Origin: JBBQSF01 sp038214085
GTDB taxonomy: Bacteria > Bacteroidota > Bacteroidia > Bacteroidales > CG2-30-32-10
NCBI GenBank assembly: GCA_038214085.1
Contig: JBBQSF010000054.1
Span: 1 to 19,869 of the forward strand
Direction of reading: 5' to 3'
DNA: 19,869 nucleotides
In this document: one piece after another, positions 7,446-14,463 of the stretch
Position numbering within the stretch: position 1 is the stretch's first letter
How the letters are laid out: every line of letters begins with the position of its first letter
Program-made: the position numbers and the translations under genes
The notes under the pieces: model-generated
Told to the model about the DNA's origin: nothing
Database searches by the model: none
What the model saw: only the letters and a program-made list of their open reading frames with translations

Positions 7446-7667
7446 ATGGACAAGAAATTTTTTGCAAAAATCATGATCTATTTCGGTTTAATGACATCGA
7501 GTATTTTTATTGGTCTTGGAGTAATATTGATGTTTTTTCCCTATTTTCCTTTTATTCCTGACGATATGAAAATGCTGATGGGCTTTTTCTTTTTGGTTTA
7601 TGGCATATTCCGCCTGGTAAGAATTATTCTTCAATTTAAAGAACTGCGAAATGACAACAACAATTAA
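7446..7667 (+). CDS. Small two-helix membrane protein of unknown function
   Basis: A 73-residue protein with two hydrophobic segments (about 8-31 and 42-65) separated by a short loop containing PYFPFIPDD, and a polar C-terminal tail (KELRNDNNN). I do not recognise a named family. The ATG at 7446 is chosen because the frame would otherwise run back through the tRNA. Its last 17 bases overlap the start of the PstS-like lipoprotein gene in another frame, which argues for coupled expression. No exact TAnnTTTG box was found between the tRNA and this gene, so it may depend on read-through from the tRNA promoter. A role in the inner membrane beside the PstS-like and TPR proteins is inferred from position only. 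Confidence 0.7.
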   Translation: MDKKFFAKIMIYFGLMTSSIFIGLGVILMFFPYFPFIPDDMKMLMGFFFLVYGIFRLVRIILQFKELRNDNNN

Positions 7668-8595
7668 ATCACTCCTTTCAAGCTTTGCAATTATAATGTT
7701 AATTGCATCATGCAATCGTGGCACCGGATTATCCGAGTCGCCTACCGCCGGAAACATTAAAGTATTTGCCGACGAATCCTTTCAAATGTTTATGGATGCG
7801 GAAAAACTAACTTTCGAAGGTTTGTATCCCAACGCAAAAATTAATATGACTTATGCCCCCGAAGTGGAAGCATTTGAAGCCCTTCTTAAAGATTCATGTC
7901 GTTTTATTGTTGTAAGTCGAAAACTTACTGCTGCCGAAGAAGCTCAGTTAAAAAACGATCAAATTTATCCAAAAACCGTTAAGATTGCCTACGATGCGCT
8001 TGCATTTATCGTAAACAAAGAAAATCCTGATTCTGCCATTCTTTATCAGACAATCAAAGACATTTTTACCGGAAAAATTTCCAAATGGAATCAGATTAAT
8101 CCAAAATCAAAACTTGAAGATATTACTGTTGTTTTCGACAACAACAAATCGGCAAATCCACGATATATTAAGGAAAAACTGGAGCTTAAAAATAATTTTC
8201 CATCAAATTGCTTTGCCGTAAAATCAAATCCCCAGGTAATTGATTACGTTGAAAAAAACCAAAATGCTATCGGCATTATAAGCGTTAACTGGATAAGCAA
8301 TACTTATGACAGTATTGTAAACAGTTTTTTAAATAAAATTTCGGTTGTTGAAGTGGGTAATGAAGGCAACAGCGATGGCACTGGAGAATACTACAAACCA
8401 TATCAGGCCTACATTGCCGACAATTCATATCCTTTTACACGTGAAATTTATATCATTAACAGGGAAACCTTTTCAGGACTTGGCACAGGTTTTGTTTCAT
8501 TTATTGCCGGCGAAAAAGGACAAAGAGTAATACTTAAAACAGGCTTGGTTCCTTCAACAATGCCGCTTAGATTGGTTCAAATTAAAAACGATTAA
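7651..8595 (+). CDS. PstS-like periplasmic binding lipoprotein (orphan, no ABC partners)
   Basis: A 314-residue substrate-binding protein of the PstS-like (PBP-like) type, with a lipoprotein signal: hydrophobic segment, LIAS, then Cys21. The fold is recognised by GNIKVFADESFQMFM (35-48), the family motif FTGKISKWNQIN (139-150), and the closing region FTREIYIINRET. In E. coli PstS the central phosphate loop contains an Arg and a Ser-Gly-Thr; here the matching stretch reads VVFDNNKSANPRYI (160-173) and lacks that triplet, so phosphate binding is doubtful. No pstC, pstA, pstB or phoU gene is present. It is followed after 23 bases by a TPR protein gene and then by the exbB-exbD-exbD-tonB module. 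From memory, PstS-like/TPR pairs often sit beside TonB genes in Bacteroidota, which suggests a TonB-related role. Confidence 0.8.
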   Translation: MTTTIKSLLSSFAIIMLIASCNRGTGLSESPTAGNIKVFADESFQMFMDAEKLTFEGLYPNAKINMTYAPEVEAFEALLKDSCRFIVVSRKLTAAEEAQLKNDQIYPKTVKIAYDALAFIVNKENPDSAILYQTIKDIFTGKISKWNQINPKSKLEDITVVFDNNKSANPRYIKEKLELKNNFPSNCFAVKSNPQVIDYVEKNQNAIGIISVNWISNTYDSIVNSFLNKISVVEVGNEGNSDGTGEYYKPYQAYIADNSYPFTREIYIINRETFSGLGTGFVSFIAGEKGQRVILKTGLVPSTMPLRLVQIKND

Positions 8596-8605
8596 TATAA
8601 AAAAT

Positions 8606-8611
8606 AGGAGA
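8606..8611 (+). promoter_or_regulatory. Shine-Dalgarno sequence AGGAGA before the TPR gene
   Basis: AGGAGA lies 7 bases before the ATG at 8619. A strong ribosome binding site is unusual here: the other genes in the window mostly have only A/T-rich leaders. It fixes the start codon of the TPR gene. Confidence 0.6.
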
Positions 8612-8618
8612 CAGCATT

Positions 8619-10322
8619 ATGTCACGATTTACTTTAAAATCATTAAGTTTAATTGCAGGGATATTATTTTCAGCAAGTTCTGTGTTTTCTCAGGATTTGA
8701 AAACTGCAATAAATTATACCAACAGCGAGCAATTTGAAGACGCTGCAAAAACATTTTCCGCATTGATTGCGAAAGAACCAACAAACGGAGATGCTTTTTA
8801 CTACTATGGCGAAATGTTTCTGAAAGAAAGGAATACCGACACCAGTTCTCTTTCGCTAAAGGAAGCTACTTCCTCAGCACTTGAATATTTTAATAAAGGT
8901 ATTGCTTTTGAACCAGGCAACCCTTTAAATTATGTTGGAGTAGGAAGAGTGAATATTTTACTTGGGAATGAAGCCGAAGCTACAATAAATTTTGATAAAG
9001 CCAAAGCACTTCTGCCTTATAAAAATTACAAGAATTCTCCAATTTCATTATCGAAACAGGCATTGACTTATGCTAAAATTGCTGAAGCTATGGTTAAATC
9101 GCCAAAGCGCGTACTTGCCGTACAAATGGAGTTAATTGAAAGTGCATTGGTTAGAGACCCTAAAAATGCTGAAGTTTATTTAATTAAAGGTGATATTTAT
9201 CTCGAAAGTAACGATGGCTCAAGTGCAATTGTTGCATACAACAAAGCCAATGAACTTGATCCAACTTCTTGCAAGGCAATGGTTAAAATTGGCAAACTCT
9301 GGGTACGTGGAAAAAGCTATAACGACGCCATAAGTTATTTTAATGATGCGTTGAAAATAGATTCAACTTTTGCTCCTGCTTATCGCGAACTTGGTGAATT
9401 ATACGGGTTGGCCGGTCAGTTTGATAAAGGAATAGATAATTACAAAAAATTTGTTGACCTGTCAGGAAACAATACCGCTGCAAAAGTTCGCTATGCTTCC
9501 TTCCTATTCATGAATAAGGATTATGAAGGTTCTATTAATTTAATAAATGAAATCTTTACAATTGATAGTGAAACACCATACAAATACTTATTGTATCGTT
9601 TATCAGCATATTCATATTTCGAAACCAAAGAATATTCTCTGGCTTTAACCGCAATTGAAAACTTTTTTAAGACAGCCAAAGAAGAAAAAATCCTTTCGTC
9701 TGACTATTCATACTTTGGAAAAATTCTTTCAAAATCAGGAAAAGATTCTCTGGCAATTGAAAAATTCAAGCTTGCGATAAATCTCGACCCCGAAAACTAT
9801 TCACTTTTATCTGAAATTGCTAAATCATATAACAATATGAAAAACTATGATAAAGCTGCTAAATATTATGAACAAAAACTTGTCAAAGATCCAACATCAC
9901 TTCTTGATCTTTACGAATTGGGGAAATGCTACTTGAACAACAGACAACTTATTAAAGCTGATTCTACATTTGGAATATTTCTTCAAAGCAAGCCCGATTT
10001 TTACAATGCAGTTAAATACCGTGCACAAGTTAATGCATCTATCGACTCTACAAGCGAAAAAGGATTGGCTAAACCATACTATGAAGATCTGATTGTTCTT
10101 GCTTTAAAGGATTCGGCTAAATATTCAAAAGATTTGGTAAATGCATATTCTTACCTCAGATTTTATTATTTTAAACAATGGAATGCAAATAAAAAGTGCG
10201 ACGACGGCAAAAATTCCATATTATATTGCGATAAAATATTAGCAATTGATCCAAAAGATGAAGCAGCAAAAACTACTAAGGACATCCTCAAAAAAGACAT
10301 GTACGGTAAATGCCCTAACTAA
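8619..10322 (+). CDS. Periplasmic tetratricopeptide-repeat (TPR) protein
   Basis: A 567-residue secreted TPR protein. Residues 1-25 form a signal peptide ending SSVFSQ. The rest is almost all helical repeats. Good TPR units include those around 183-216 (LIKGDIYLES, YNKANELDPT), 217-250 (KIGKLWVRG, FNDALKIDST) and 251-285 (AYRELGELYGLAGQFDKG), with more at 350-440. TPR arrays bind proteins or peptides, so this is probably a scaffold in the periplasm. It lies 23 bases after the PstS-like lipoprotein gene and probably shares its transcript, with a strong ribosome binding site of its own. A hairpin terminator follows, separating it from the exbB promoter. No catalytic domain is visible. Its partner is unknown; the adjacent lipoprotein and TonB complex are the first candidates. 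Confidence 0.85.
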   Translation: MSRFTLKSLSLIAGILFSASSVFSQDLKTAINYTNSEQFEDAAKTFSALIAKEPTNGDAFYYYGEMFLKERNTDTSSLSLKEATSSALEYFNKGIAFEPGNPLNYVGVGRVNILLGNEAEATINFDKAKALLPYKNYKNSPISLSKQALTYAKIAEAMVKSPKRVLAVQMELIESALVRDPKNAEVYLIKGDIYLESNDGSSAIVAYNKANELDPTSCKAMVKIGKLWVRGKSYNDAISYFNDALKIDSTFAPAYRELGELYGLAGQFDKGIDNYKKFVDLSGNNTAAKVRYASFLFMNKDYEGSINLINEIFTIDSETPYKYLLYRLSAYSYFETKEYSLALTAIENFFKTAKEEKILSSDYSYFGKILSKSGKDSLAIEKFKLAINLDPENYSLLSEIAKSYNNMKNYDKAAKYYEQKLVKDPTSLLDLYELGKCYLNNRQLIKADSTFGIFLQSKPDFYNAVKYRAQVNASIDSTSEKGLAKPYYEDLIVLALKDSAKYSKDLVNAYSYLRFYYFKQWNANKKCDDGKNSILYCDKILAIDPKDEAAKTTKDILKKDMYGKCPN

Positions 10323-10340
10323 ACAACATACTTTATACAG

Positions 10341-10370
10341 AAAGACAGGATTAAATCCTGTCTTTTTTTT
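10341..10370 (+). terminator. Intrinsic terminator after the TPR gene
   Basis: A perfect 11-base-pair stem (10341-10351 with 10355-10365) with a 3-base loop, followed by a T run to 10370. It ends the PstS-like/TPR transcript 18 bases after the stop codon. Confidence 0.9.
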
Positions 10371-10402
10371 ACCGTAAACTTGCCAGAAACTACCGTAAAC
10401 TT
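10371..10402 (+). repeat. Direct repeat ACCGTAAACTT, two copies 21 bases apart
   Basis: Identical 11-base copies at 10371-10381 and 10392-10402, a period of 21 bases or about two helical turns. A third partial copy, GTAAACTT, is at 10494-10501. They lie in the 296-base gap between the TPR gene and exbB, upstream of the exbB promoter, and could be regulator binding sites. The rest of this gap (10403-10527) is AT-rich with no ORF or hairpin that I can support. Confidence 0.55.
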
Positions 10403-10527
10403 TTCAGATAATACCTTTAAATGATTTACAGCATAAGCGAATACTAAATTTAGGTTATTTTTGTTAATTAATAGACCAAATTGAACAGAAAGAGTAAACT
10501 TAAAATTAAATTATTTTTGTTTCAGAT

Positions 10528-10555
10528 TTGTTTTGAAAAATTAATTATATATTTG
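10528..10555 (+). promoter_or_regulatory. Probable promoter of the exbB-exbD-exbD-tonB operon
   Basis: TTG at 10528-10530 and TATATTTG at 10548-10555 are 17 bases apart, matching the Bacteroidota TTG / TAnnTTTG pattern. The start would be near 10560, leaving an untranslated leader of roughly 59 bases before exbB, longer than for the other promoters here. Confidence 0.6.
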
Positions 10556-10618
10556 CCAATCTAAAAAAACTAAAAACAAAATAAATAACTAATTATTAAT
10601 CACTAAATTTTAAGAAAA

Positions 10619-11437
10619 ATGAGCAACAAAGGTGGACAATCATTAAAGGAAACGATGCAATCGCTTTTTGCAACCAGTGCTATTTTAATAGCCTTCATCG
10701 TTTCGGTTTTGATTTATATGTTAATTATGGGTAATCCCGCAAACTTTGAAGGTGGCAATCCTGACGGACATCCAATCCCAGGCAATTACCTTGCAATGAT
10801 TTACAAAGGTGGAATGATCGTTCCATTGTTAATGACTTGCGTCTTAGTAGTTATTATTTTCTGCTTCGAAAGAGCAATTATGATCAGAAAAGCCAGAGGT
10901 AAAGCCGCAATTAACATATTTGTAAAAAACATTCAGAATTTGCTTGCAAACAATCAGATTGATGAAGCAAAAGCACTTTGCGACAAACAAAAAGGTTCAC
11001 TTGCAAATGTTGTAAAATCTGCACTTATCAGATACCGCGAATTACAAGAAGATGCAAACCTTGAAAAAGATCAAAAAATCCTTGCTTTACAAAAAGAACT
11101 CGAAGAAGCAACAGCACTTGAATTGCCAATGCTCTCGAAAAACCTTGTAATTTTATCTACACTTGCTTCTGTATCTGTGCTTATTGGACTTATCGGTACT
11201 GTTCTTGGTATGATCAGAGCTTTTGCCGCACTTGCTTCTGCAGGTTCACCTGATGCACTTGCACTTGCAACTGGTATTTCTGAAGCCCTTATCAATACAG
11301 CATTTGGTATTTCAGGTTCTACTCTTGCTATTATTTTCTTCAATTATTTCTCTAGTAAAATTGATGCCTTTACATTTAAAATGGATGAAGCTAACTTTAG
11401 TATTATCCAAACATTTGCATCAACTACAAAAAAATAA
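10619..11437 (+). CDS. exbB: ExbB/TolQ/MotA-family proton channel subunit
   Basis: A 272-residue inner-membrane protein forming, with ExbD, the proton-driven motor that energises TonB. There are four hydrophobic segments: about 20-37, 62-83, 170-195 and 222-242. The last two hold the family signatures LVILSTLASVSVLIGLIGTV, GMIRAF and ISEALINTAFGISG. Between segments 2 and 3 lies a large charged cytoplasmic domain with the usual helical sequence. E. coli ExbB has three membrane segments; the extra N-terminal one here is followed by a short loop rich in Gly, Asn and Pro. It is the first gene of a four-gene operon, with 35 bases to the first exbD. TolQ is an alternative, but the tonB gene downstream makes ExbB the better name. 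Confidence 0.92.
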   Translation: MSNKGGQSLKETMQSLFATSAILIAFIVSVLIYMLIMGNPANFEGGNPDGHPIPGNYLAMIYKGGMIVPLLMTCVLVVIIFCFERAIMIRKARGKAAINIFVKNIQNLLANNQIDEAKALCDKQKGSLANVVKSALIRYRELQEDANLEKDQKILALQKELEEATALELPMLSKNLVILSTLASVSVLIGLIGTVLGMIRAFAALASAGSPDALALATGISEALINTAFGISGSTLAIIFFNYFSSKIDAFTFKMDEANFSIIQTFASTTKK

Positions 11438-11472
11438 TTGCTTTTACCTGTTAAACTTTAAAACGATAAATT

Positions 11473-12108
11473 ATGCCAAAAATTAAGCTAGCAGTCAAAT
11501 CTCCTCACGTTGACATGACGCCAATGGTGGATTTGTTTGCCCTTTTGCTTACCTTTTTTATGCTAACAACCTCGTTCAGGCCTCAGGAAGCTGCAGTAGT
11601 TGATACACCTTCATCCATTTCGGAAAAACAAGCTCCCGACAAAAATATCATGACACTTTCTATCGACAGTGTTGGTCGGGTGTTTTTCAATATCGACAAT
11701 GGTGCAGACACTATCAATAAATTTCGTGGAGATATTCTCAAAAAAATGGGTGAACAGTTCAATCTTACTTATAATAAAAAACAGATTGACAAATTCACTA
11801 CAGGTTCTTCGTTTGGTATGCCTATTAAAAACTTAGGAAAATATCTTATTTCAGACGATGCCAAAGAAAAAGAGCTTCTCCAAACTGGAATTCCTACTGA
11901 TTCAGCCGATGGCAGACCTTCTGAACTTTGGTACTGGATTCGCTTGTCGCGACAGGTGAACCCAAATGCCGAAGTTGCTATCAGAGGCGATGGAAATGCA
12001 GACTACAAAATTGTAAAAAAGGTAATGGATTTACTTCAGGATAATCAGGTTAATAAATTCAACCTGACTACTAACCTTCAAAAAGAAGAAGCCAAACTTG
12101 AAAATTAG
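11473..12108 (+). CDS. exbD: ExbD-family biopolymer transport protein (first copy)
   Basis: A 211-residue ExbD/TolR protein. A short cytoplasmic N-terminus precedes a single membrane helix, HVDMTPMVDLFALLLTFFML, in which Asp20 matches the proton-carrying Asp25 of E. coli ExbD. The periplasmic part ends with the typical VAIRGDGNADYKIVKKVMDLL stretch, given here as residues near 175-196. It is longer than E. coli ExbD (141 residues), with an extra region at about 75-165. The operon order exbB-exbD-exbD-tonB is usual in Bacteroidota, where the two ExbD copies are thought to work in one complex. A 26-base gap separates it from the second copy. Confidence 0.92.
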   Translation: MPKIKLAVKSPHVDMTPMVDLFALLLTFFMLTTSFRPQEAAVVDTPSSISEKQAPDKNIMTLSIDSVGRVFFNIDNGADTINKFRGDILKKMGEQFNLTYNKKQIDKFTTGSSFGMPIKNLGKYLISDDAKEKELLQTGIPTDSADGRPSELWYWIRLSRQVNPNAEVAIRGDGNADYKIVKKVMDLLQDNQVNKFNLTTNLQKEEAKLEN

Positions 12109-12134
12109 TTTTATAATAAAAAATATTAAAAAAA

Positions 12135-12782
12135 ATGGCTGAAATAATTCAAGAAGATCATGGTGAAAAAGGCGGAAAAAAGCGCCCTAAAAAAGGTGTT
12201 GCCCATATAGATATGACCCCAATGGTCGACCTTATGTGTTTGCTCATTACCTTTTTTATGCTTACTACTGCTTTTAGTAAACCAAAGGTAATGGAAATTA
12301 CCATGCCTGAAAAAACTACCGACCTTGATAAGGATAAACCTCAAGTAAAAATTCCTGCCGACAGAACCTATAACATCCTTCTCACTGAGAAAAATGGGAT
12401 ATTTTGGTACAATGGAGTTATTGAAAAAGACAAACCCGTTCCAACTCTTGTGAAATCGAGTTTTGATGATAAAAGTGCCGTATGGATTCGTAAAATGTTG
12501 CTCCAAAAAAACAAAACCGTTTTCAAACAGGTTGCTGAACTTAAGGAAAAAGTTACTAAAGGAGAATTGATTATGGCTGACTCTACCCTTAACCGAAAGA
12601 TTAAGGAAATCAAAAAGAAGGACACAAAAGCTCCAATTTTCCTCATCAAAGCTAACGCCAAGGTCAAGTATAAAAATATGGTTGACATTATTGACGAAAT
12701 GGCTATATGTAATATCGGTAGTTATGCTGTGGTTGATATGGAAGACCAGGAACAACAGCTTATCGACGGTACTCTTAAGTAA
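12135..12782 (+). CDS. exbD: ExbD-family biopolymer transport protein (second copy)
   Basis: A 215-residue ExbD/TolR protein, similar to but clearly diverged from the upstream copy. The N-terminus is long and basic (GGKKRPKKG), followed by the membrane helix AHIDMTPMVDLMCLLITFFM with the conserved Asp32. The periplasmic domain ends with PIFLIKANAKVKYKNMVDII and SYAVVDMEDQE, the usual ExbD ending. A Lys-rich helical segment at about 125-165 is an addition compared with E. coli ExbD. It sits 32 bases before tonB. Having two different ExbD subunits suggests a mixed complex or two functional states, which is inference. Confidence 0.92.
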   Translation: MAEIIQEDHGEKGGKKRPKKGVAHIDMTPMVDLMCLLITFFMLTTAFSKPKVMEITMPEKTTDLDKDKPQVKIPADRTYNILLTEKNGIFWYNGVIEKDKPVPTLVKSSFDDKSAVWIRKMLLQKNKTVFKQVAELKEKVTKGELIMADSTLNRKIKEIKKKDTKAPIFLIKANAKVKYKNMVDIIDEMAICNIGSYAVVDMEDQEQQLIDGTLK

Positions 12783-12814
12783 TCAAGATTCTGTGACATT
12801 TATAATGTAACATT

Positions 12815-13585
12815 ATGGAAAAAAATAAAATAGAAAATCTGGACGAAATCGTTTTCCAAAACAGGAATAAGGAATATGGTGCGTATTTTCTCCGCAGAGC
12901 CAACAAAAAATACACCTCCCGCTCAATTATGATTGGAGTGGTTGCTTTGATTCTGGCTGCCCTAATTCCTTTTATCATATTCAAACAGGCTCGTTCGATA
13001 AATGTTGAAAAAACAGTAGGTGCCGAATTTGCCGATATGAACAAACCACCTGAAGATGCTCCACCTCCCCCTCCACCTCCGCCCCCACCAGCTGAGATCG
13101 AACAAAAGGTTAAGTTTACTGCTCCTGTGGTTACCACTGATACCGTTGAAGAAACTTCAATGTTGCTGAACCAAGATGATTTGAATGCATCTTCATCCAC
13201 TACTGCGCCAATTACAGAAGAGGAAATTATAATCGATAATTCCGAAAATAAAGTTATTGAGCAGGTGGCTCCAGTATTTACTATTGTGGAATTGATGCCT
13301 GGGTATAATGGCGGAGAAGAAGCAATGTATAAATATTTGGCCGACAACATCAAATATCCTCAGGTAGCAAAAGAAACTGGTATTCAGGGAAATGTTATCG
13401 TAACTTTTGTTGTTGAAAAAGAGGGATCCATTTCTGATGTTCGAGTTCTTAAAGATATTGGTGGTGGTTGCGGCGAAGAAGCTCTTCGTGTTGTTAAAGC
13501 AATGCCTAAATGGAATGCTGGTAAACAAAATGGTGTTCCAGTTCGTGTTCAGTTCAACTTACCTATTCGCTTTACACTTCAATAA
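12815..13585 (+). CDS. tonB: TonB energy transducer
   Basis: A 256-residue TonB. The N-terminal LDEIVFQNRNKEYGAYFLR (9-27) is the opening typical of Bacteroidota TonB proteins. One membrane helix follows at about 38-56. A periplasmic proline stretch includes ten consecutive prolines (83-92). The C-terminal TonB domain (about 168-256) contains YPQVAKETGIQGNVIVTFVV, SISDVRVLKDIGGGCGEEAL and MPKWNAGKQNGVPVRVQF. TonB spans the periplasm and passes energy from ExbB/ExbD to outer-membrane receptors. No TonB-dependent receptor is encoded in the window, so this is probably a general-purpose module rather than one tied to a single nutrient. A hairpin terminator follows. Confidence 0.96.
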   Translation: MEKNKIENLDEIVFQNRNKEYGAYFLRRANKKYTSRSIMIGVVALILAALIPFIIFKQARSINVEKTVGAEFADMNKPPEDAPPPPPPPPPPAEIEQKVKFTAPVVTTDTVEETSMLLNQDDLNASSSTTAPITEEEIIIDNSENKVIEQVAPVFTIVELMPGYNGGEEAMYKYLADNIKYPQVAKETGIQGNVIVTFVVEKEGSISDVRVLKDIGGGCGEEALRVVKAMPKWNAGKQNGVPVRVQFNLPIRFTLQ

Positions 13586-13608
13586 GACTAGTTCTTAAAT
13601 ATTCATTG

Positions 13609-13640
13609 AAAAGCCTTCCATTTTGGAGGGCTTTTTTTTT
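13609..13640 (+). terminator. Intrinsic terminator after tonB
   Basis: A 12-base stem (13609-13620 with 13624-13635, one T-G wobble) and a 3-base loop, followed by T residues to 13640. It closes the TonB operon. In the opposite direction the hairpin is followed by only four Ts, so it may also weakly stop the TetR gene transcript coming from the other side. Confidence 0.9.
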
Positions 13641-13661
13641 GTTTCCTTGAATTTTATATAT

Positions 13662-14297
13662 CTATTTTGCCTGTAGATAAACTTTTTTGGTTTCTTCGGT
13701 AAGTATTCCTTCGTATATCACTTTAATGATTGCGTCAAAAGTTTCGCGCGGTGATCTTGGAATTTTATCTACAATTTCCTTAGGCAATTGCTCCAGAAAA
13801 ACAGGGTCGAATAAATTATCTACGGCAATAAGAAAAGTAAGCAATGCTATTTCCTTATTAATATCTTTGGAAATATGTCCTTTTTCAATACCCTCTTCCA
13901 TTAATCTGGAAAAACATAATTGCGCTATATCTCGTTTGTAAGCTGTTATTTTTGCCCACGCTTTTGGTTCACTTCTGCGGATATTTTCTGAAAATTTTGC
14001 AGAAATTTTCGACATTGTCAACGCTGTAACAGTGAAAATCGCTTTGAGTTTGTTCGGGAAATCAAGTTCTTTTTTAATTAGTAATGCATTGATATCTGCG
14101 GAAAGACCAGTAGTTAAACTTTCAATAACTTCGTTAAGAATATCATCTTTACAAACAAAATACCTATATAGGGTTTTCTTACTTATGGAGGCTTTACTTA
14201 TAATATCTTCGATGGACACAGACGAATAGCCGTTCTGAAAAAATAAATCTCTTGATATTTTTATCGTTCGCTGTTTTATGTCGTTTTCTCTTCGCAT
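13662..14297 (-). CDS. TetR/AcrR-family transcriptional regulator (minus strand)
   Basis: A 211-residue DNA-binding regulator. The N-terminal TetR helix-turn-helix is clear: RDLFFQNGYSSVSIEDIISK, then ASISKKTLYRYFVCKDDIL (about residues 16-56). The C-terminal ligand-binding half is helical and not diagnostic. It diverges from a second TetR gene that heads a tripartite efflux operon; the shared gap is 166 bases (14298-14463). It may repress itself, the efflux operon or both. Its start, ATG at 14297, lies about 11 bases after a TATTTTTG promoter element, implying a very short leader. The inducing ligand cannot be predicted. Confidence 0.9.
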   Translation of the reverse strand: MRRENDIKQRTIKISRDLFFQNGYSSVSIEDIISKASISKKTLYRYFVCKDDILNEVIESLTTGLSADINALLIKKELDFPNKLKAIFTVTALTMSKISAKFSENIRRSEPKAWAKITAYKRDIAQLCFSRLMEEGIEKGHISKDINKEIALLTFLIAVDNLFDPVFLEQLPKEIVDKIPRSPRETFDAIIKVIYEGILTEETKKVYLQAK

Positions 14298-14307
14298 AAT
14301 TTTTTTT

Positions 14308-14315
14308 CAAAAATA
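14308..14315 (-). promoter_or_regulatory. Probable -7 promoter element (TATTTTTG) for the minus-strand TetR gene
   Basis: An exact TAnnTTTG match on the minus strand. TTTA (14334-14337) sits 18 bases upstream as a weak -33 candidate. The start would be near 14303, only about 6 bases before the ATG. Confidence 0.45.
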
Positions 14316-14378
14316 GAAATAATTTTAATTGAATAAATATTTTTTTTAGACAAAAGATATACTTTTTCACCTAAATAA

Positions 14379-14401
14379 GTAAACAAAAACCGTGTAAACT
14401 T
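14379..14401 (+). promoter_or_regulatory. Possible operator: GTAAAC direct repeat upstream of the efflux promoter
   Basis: GTAAAC occurs at 14379-14384 and again at 14394-14399 (the latter extended to GTAAACTT), a period of 15 bases, between the two divergent TetR promoters. It is not a palindrome, which TetR proteins usually prefer, and GTAAAC is found elsewhere in the window, so the regulatory role is only a suggestion. Confidence 0.25.
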
Positions 14402-14412
14402 TTTTAATTATT

Positions 14413-14445
14413 TTTGTTTCCAGAGTTTATTTTTTTGTACTTTTG
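14413..14445 (+). promoter_or_regulatory. Promoter of the TetR-efflux operon
   Basis: TTTG at 14413-14416 and TACTTTTG at 14438-14445 with a 21-base spacer. This is the best full match in the window to the Bacteroidota TTTG / TAnnTTTG promoter. Transcription would start near 14450, about 14 bases before the ATG at 14464. Confidence 0.7.
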
Positions 14446-14463
14446 TAGCAAAATAAAACATCA

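Noticed and set aside
7651..10322. A phosphate ABC transporter operon
   Set aside because: Only a PstS-like protein is present; no permease, ATPase or PhoU gene follows, and the phosphate loop is not typical.
10371..10402. Start of a CRISPR array
   Set aside because: There are only two 11-base repeats with a 10-base spacer, and no cas gene nearby.
12126..12755. A 209-codon open frame antisense to the second exbD
   Set aside because: It is fully opposite a well-recognised gene, and its translation resembles no family; it arises from the codon bias of exbD.
12775..13353. A 192-codon open frame antisense to tonB with a glycine run
   Set aside because: The glycine run is simply the reverse complement of the TonB polyproline codons.
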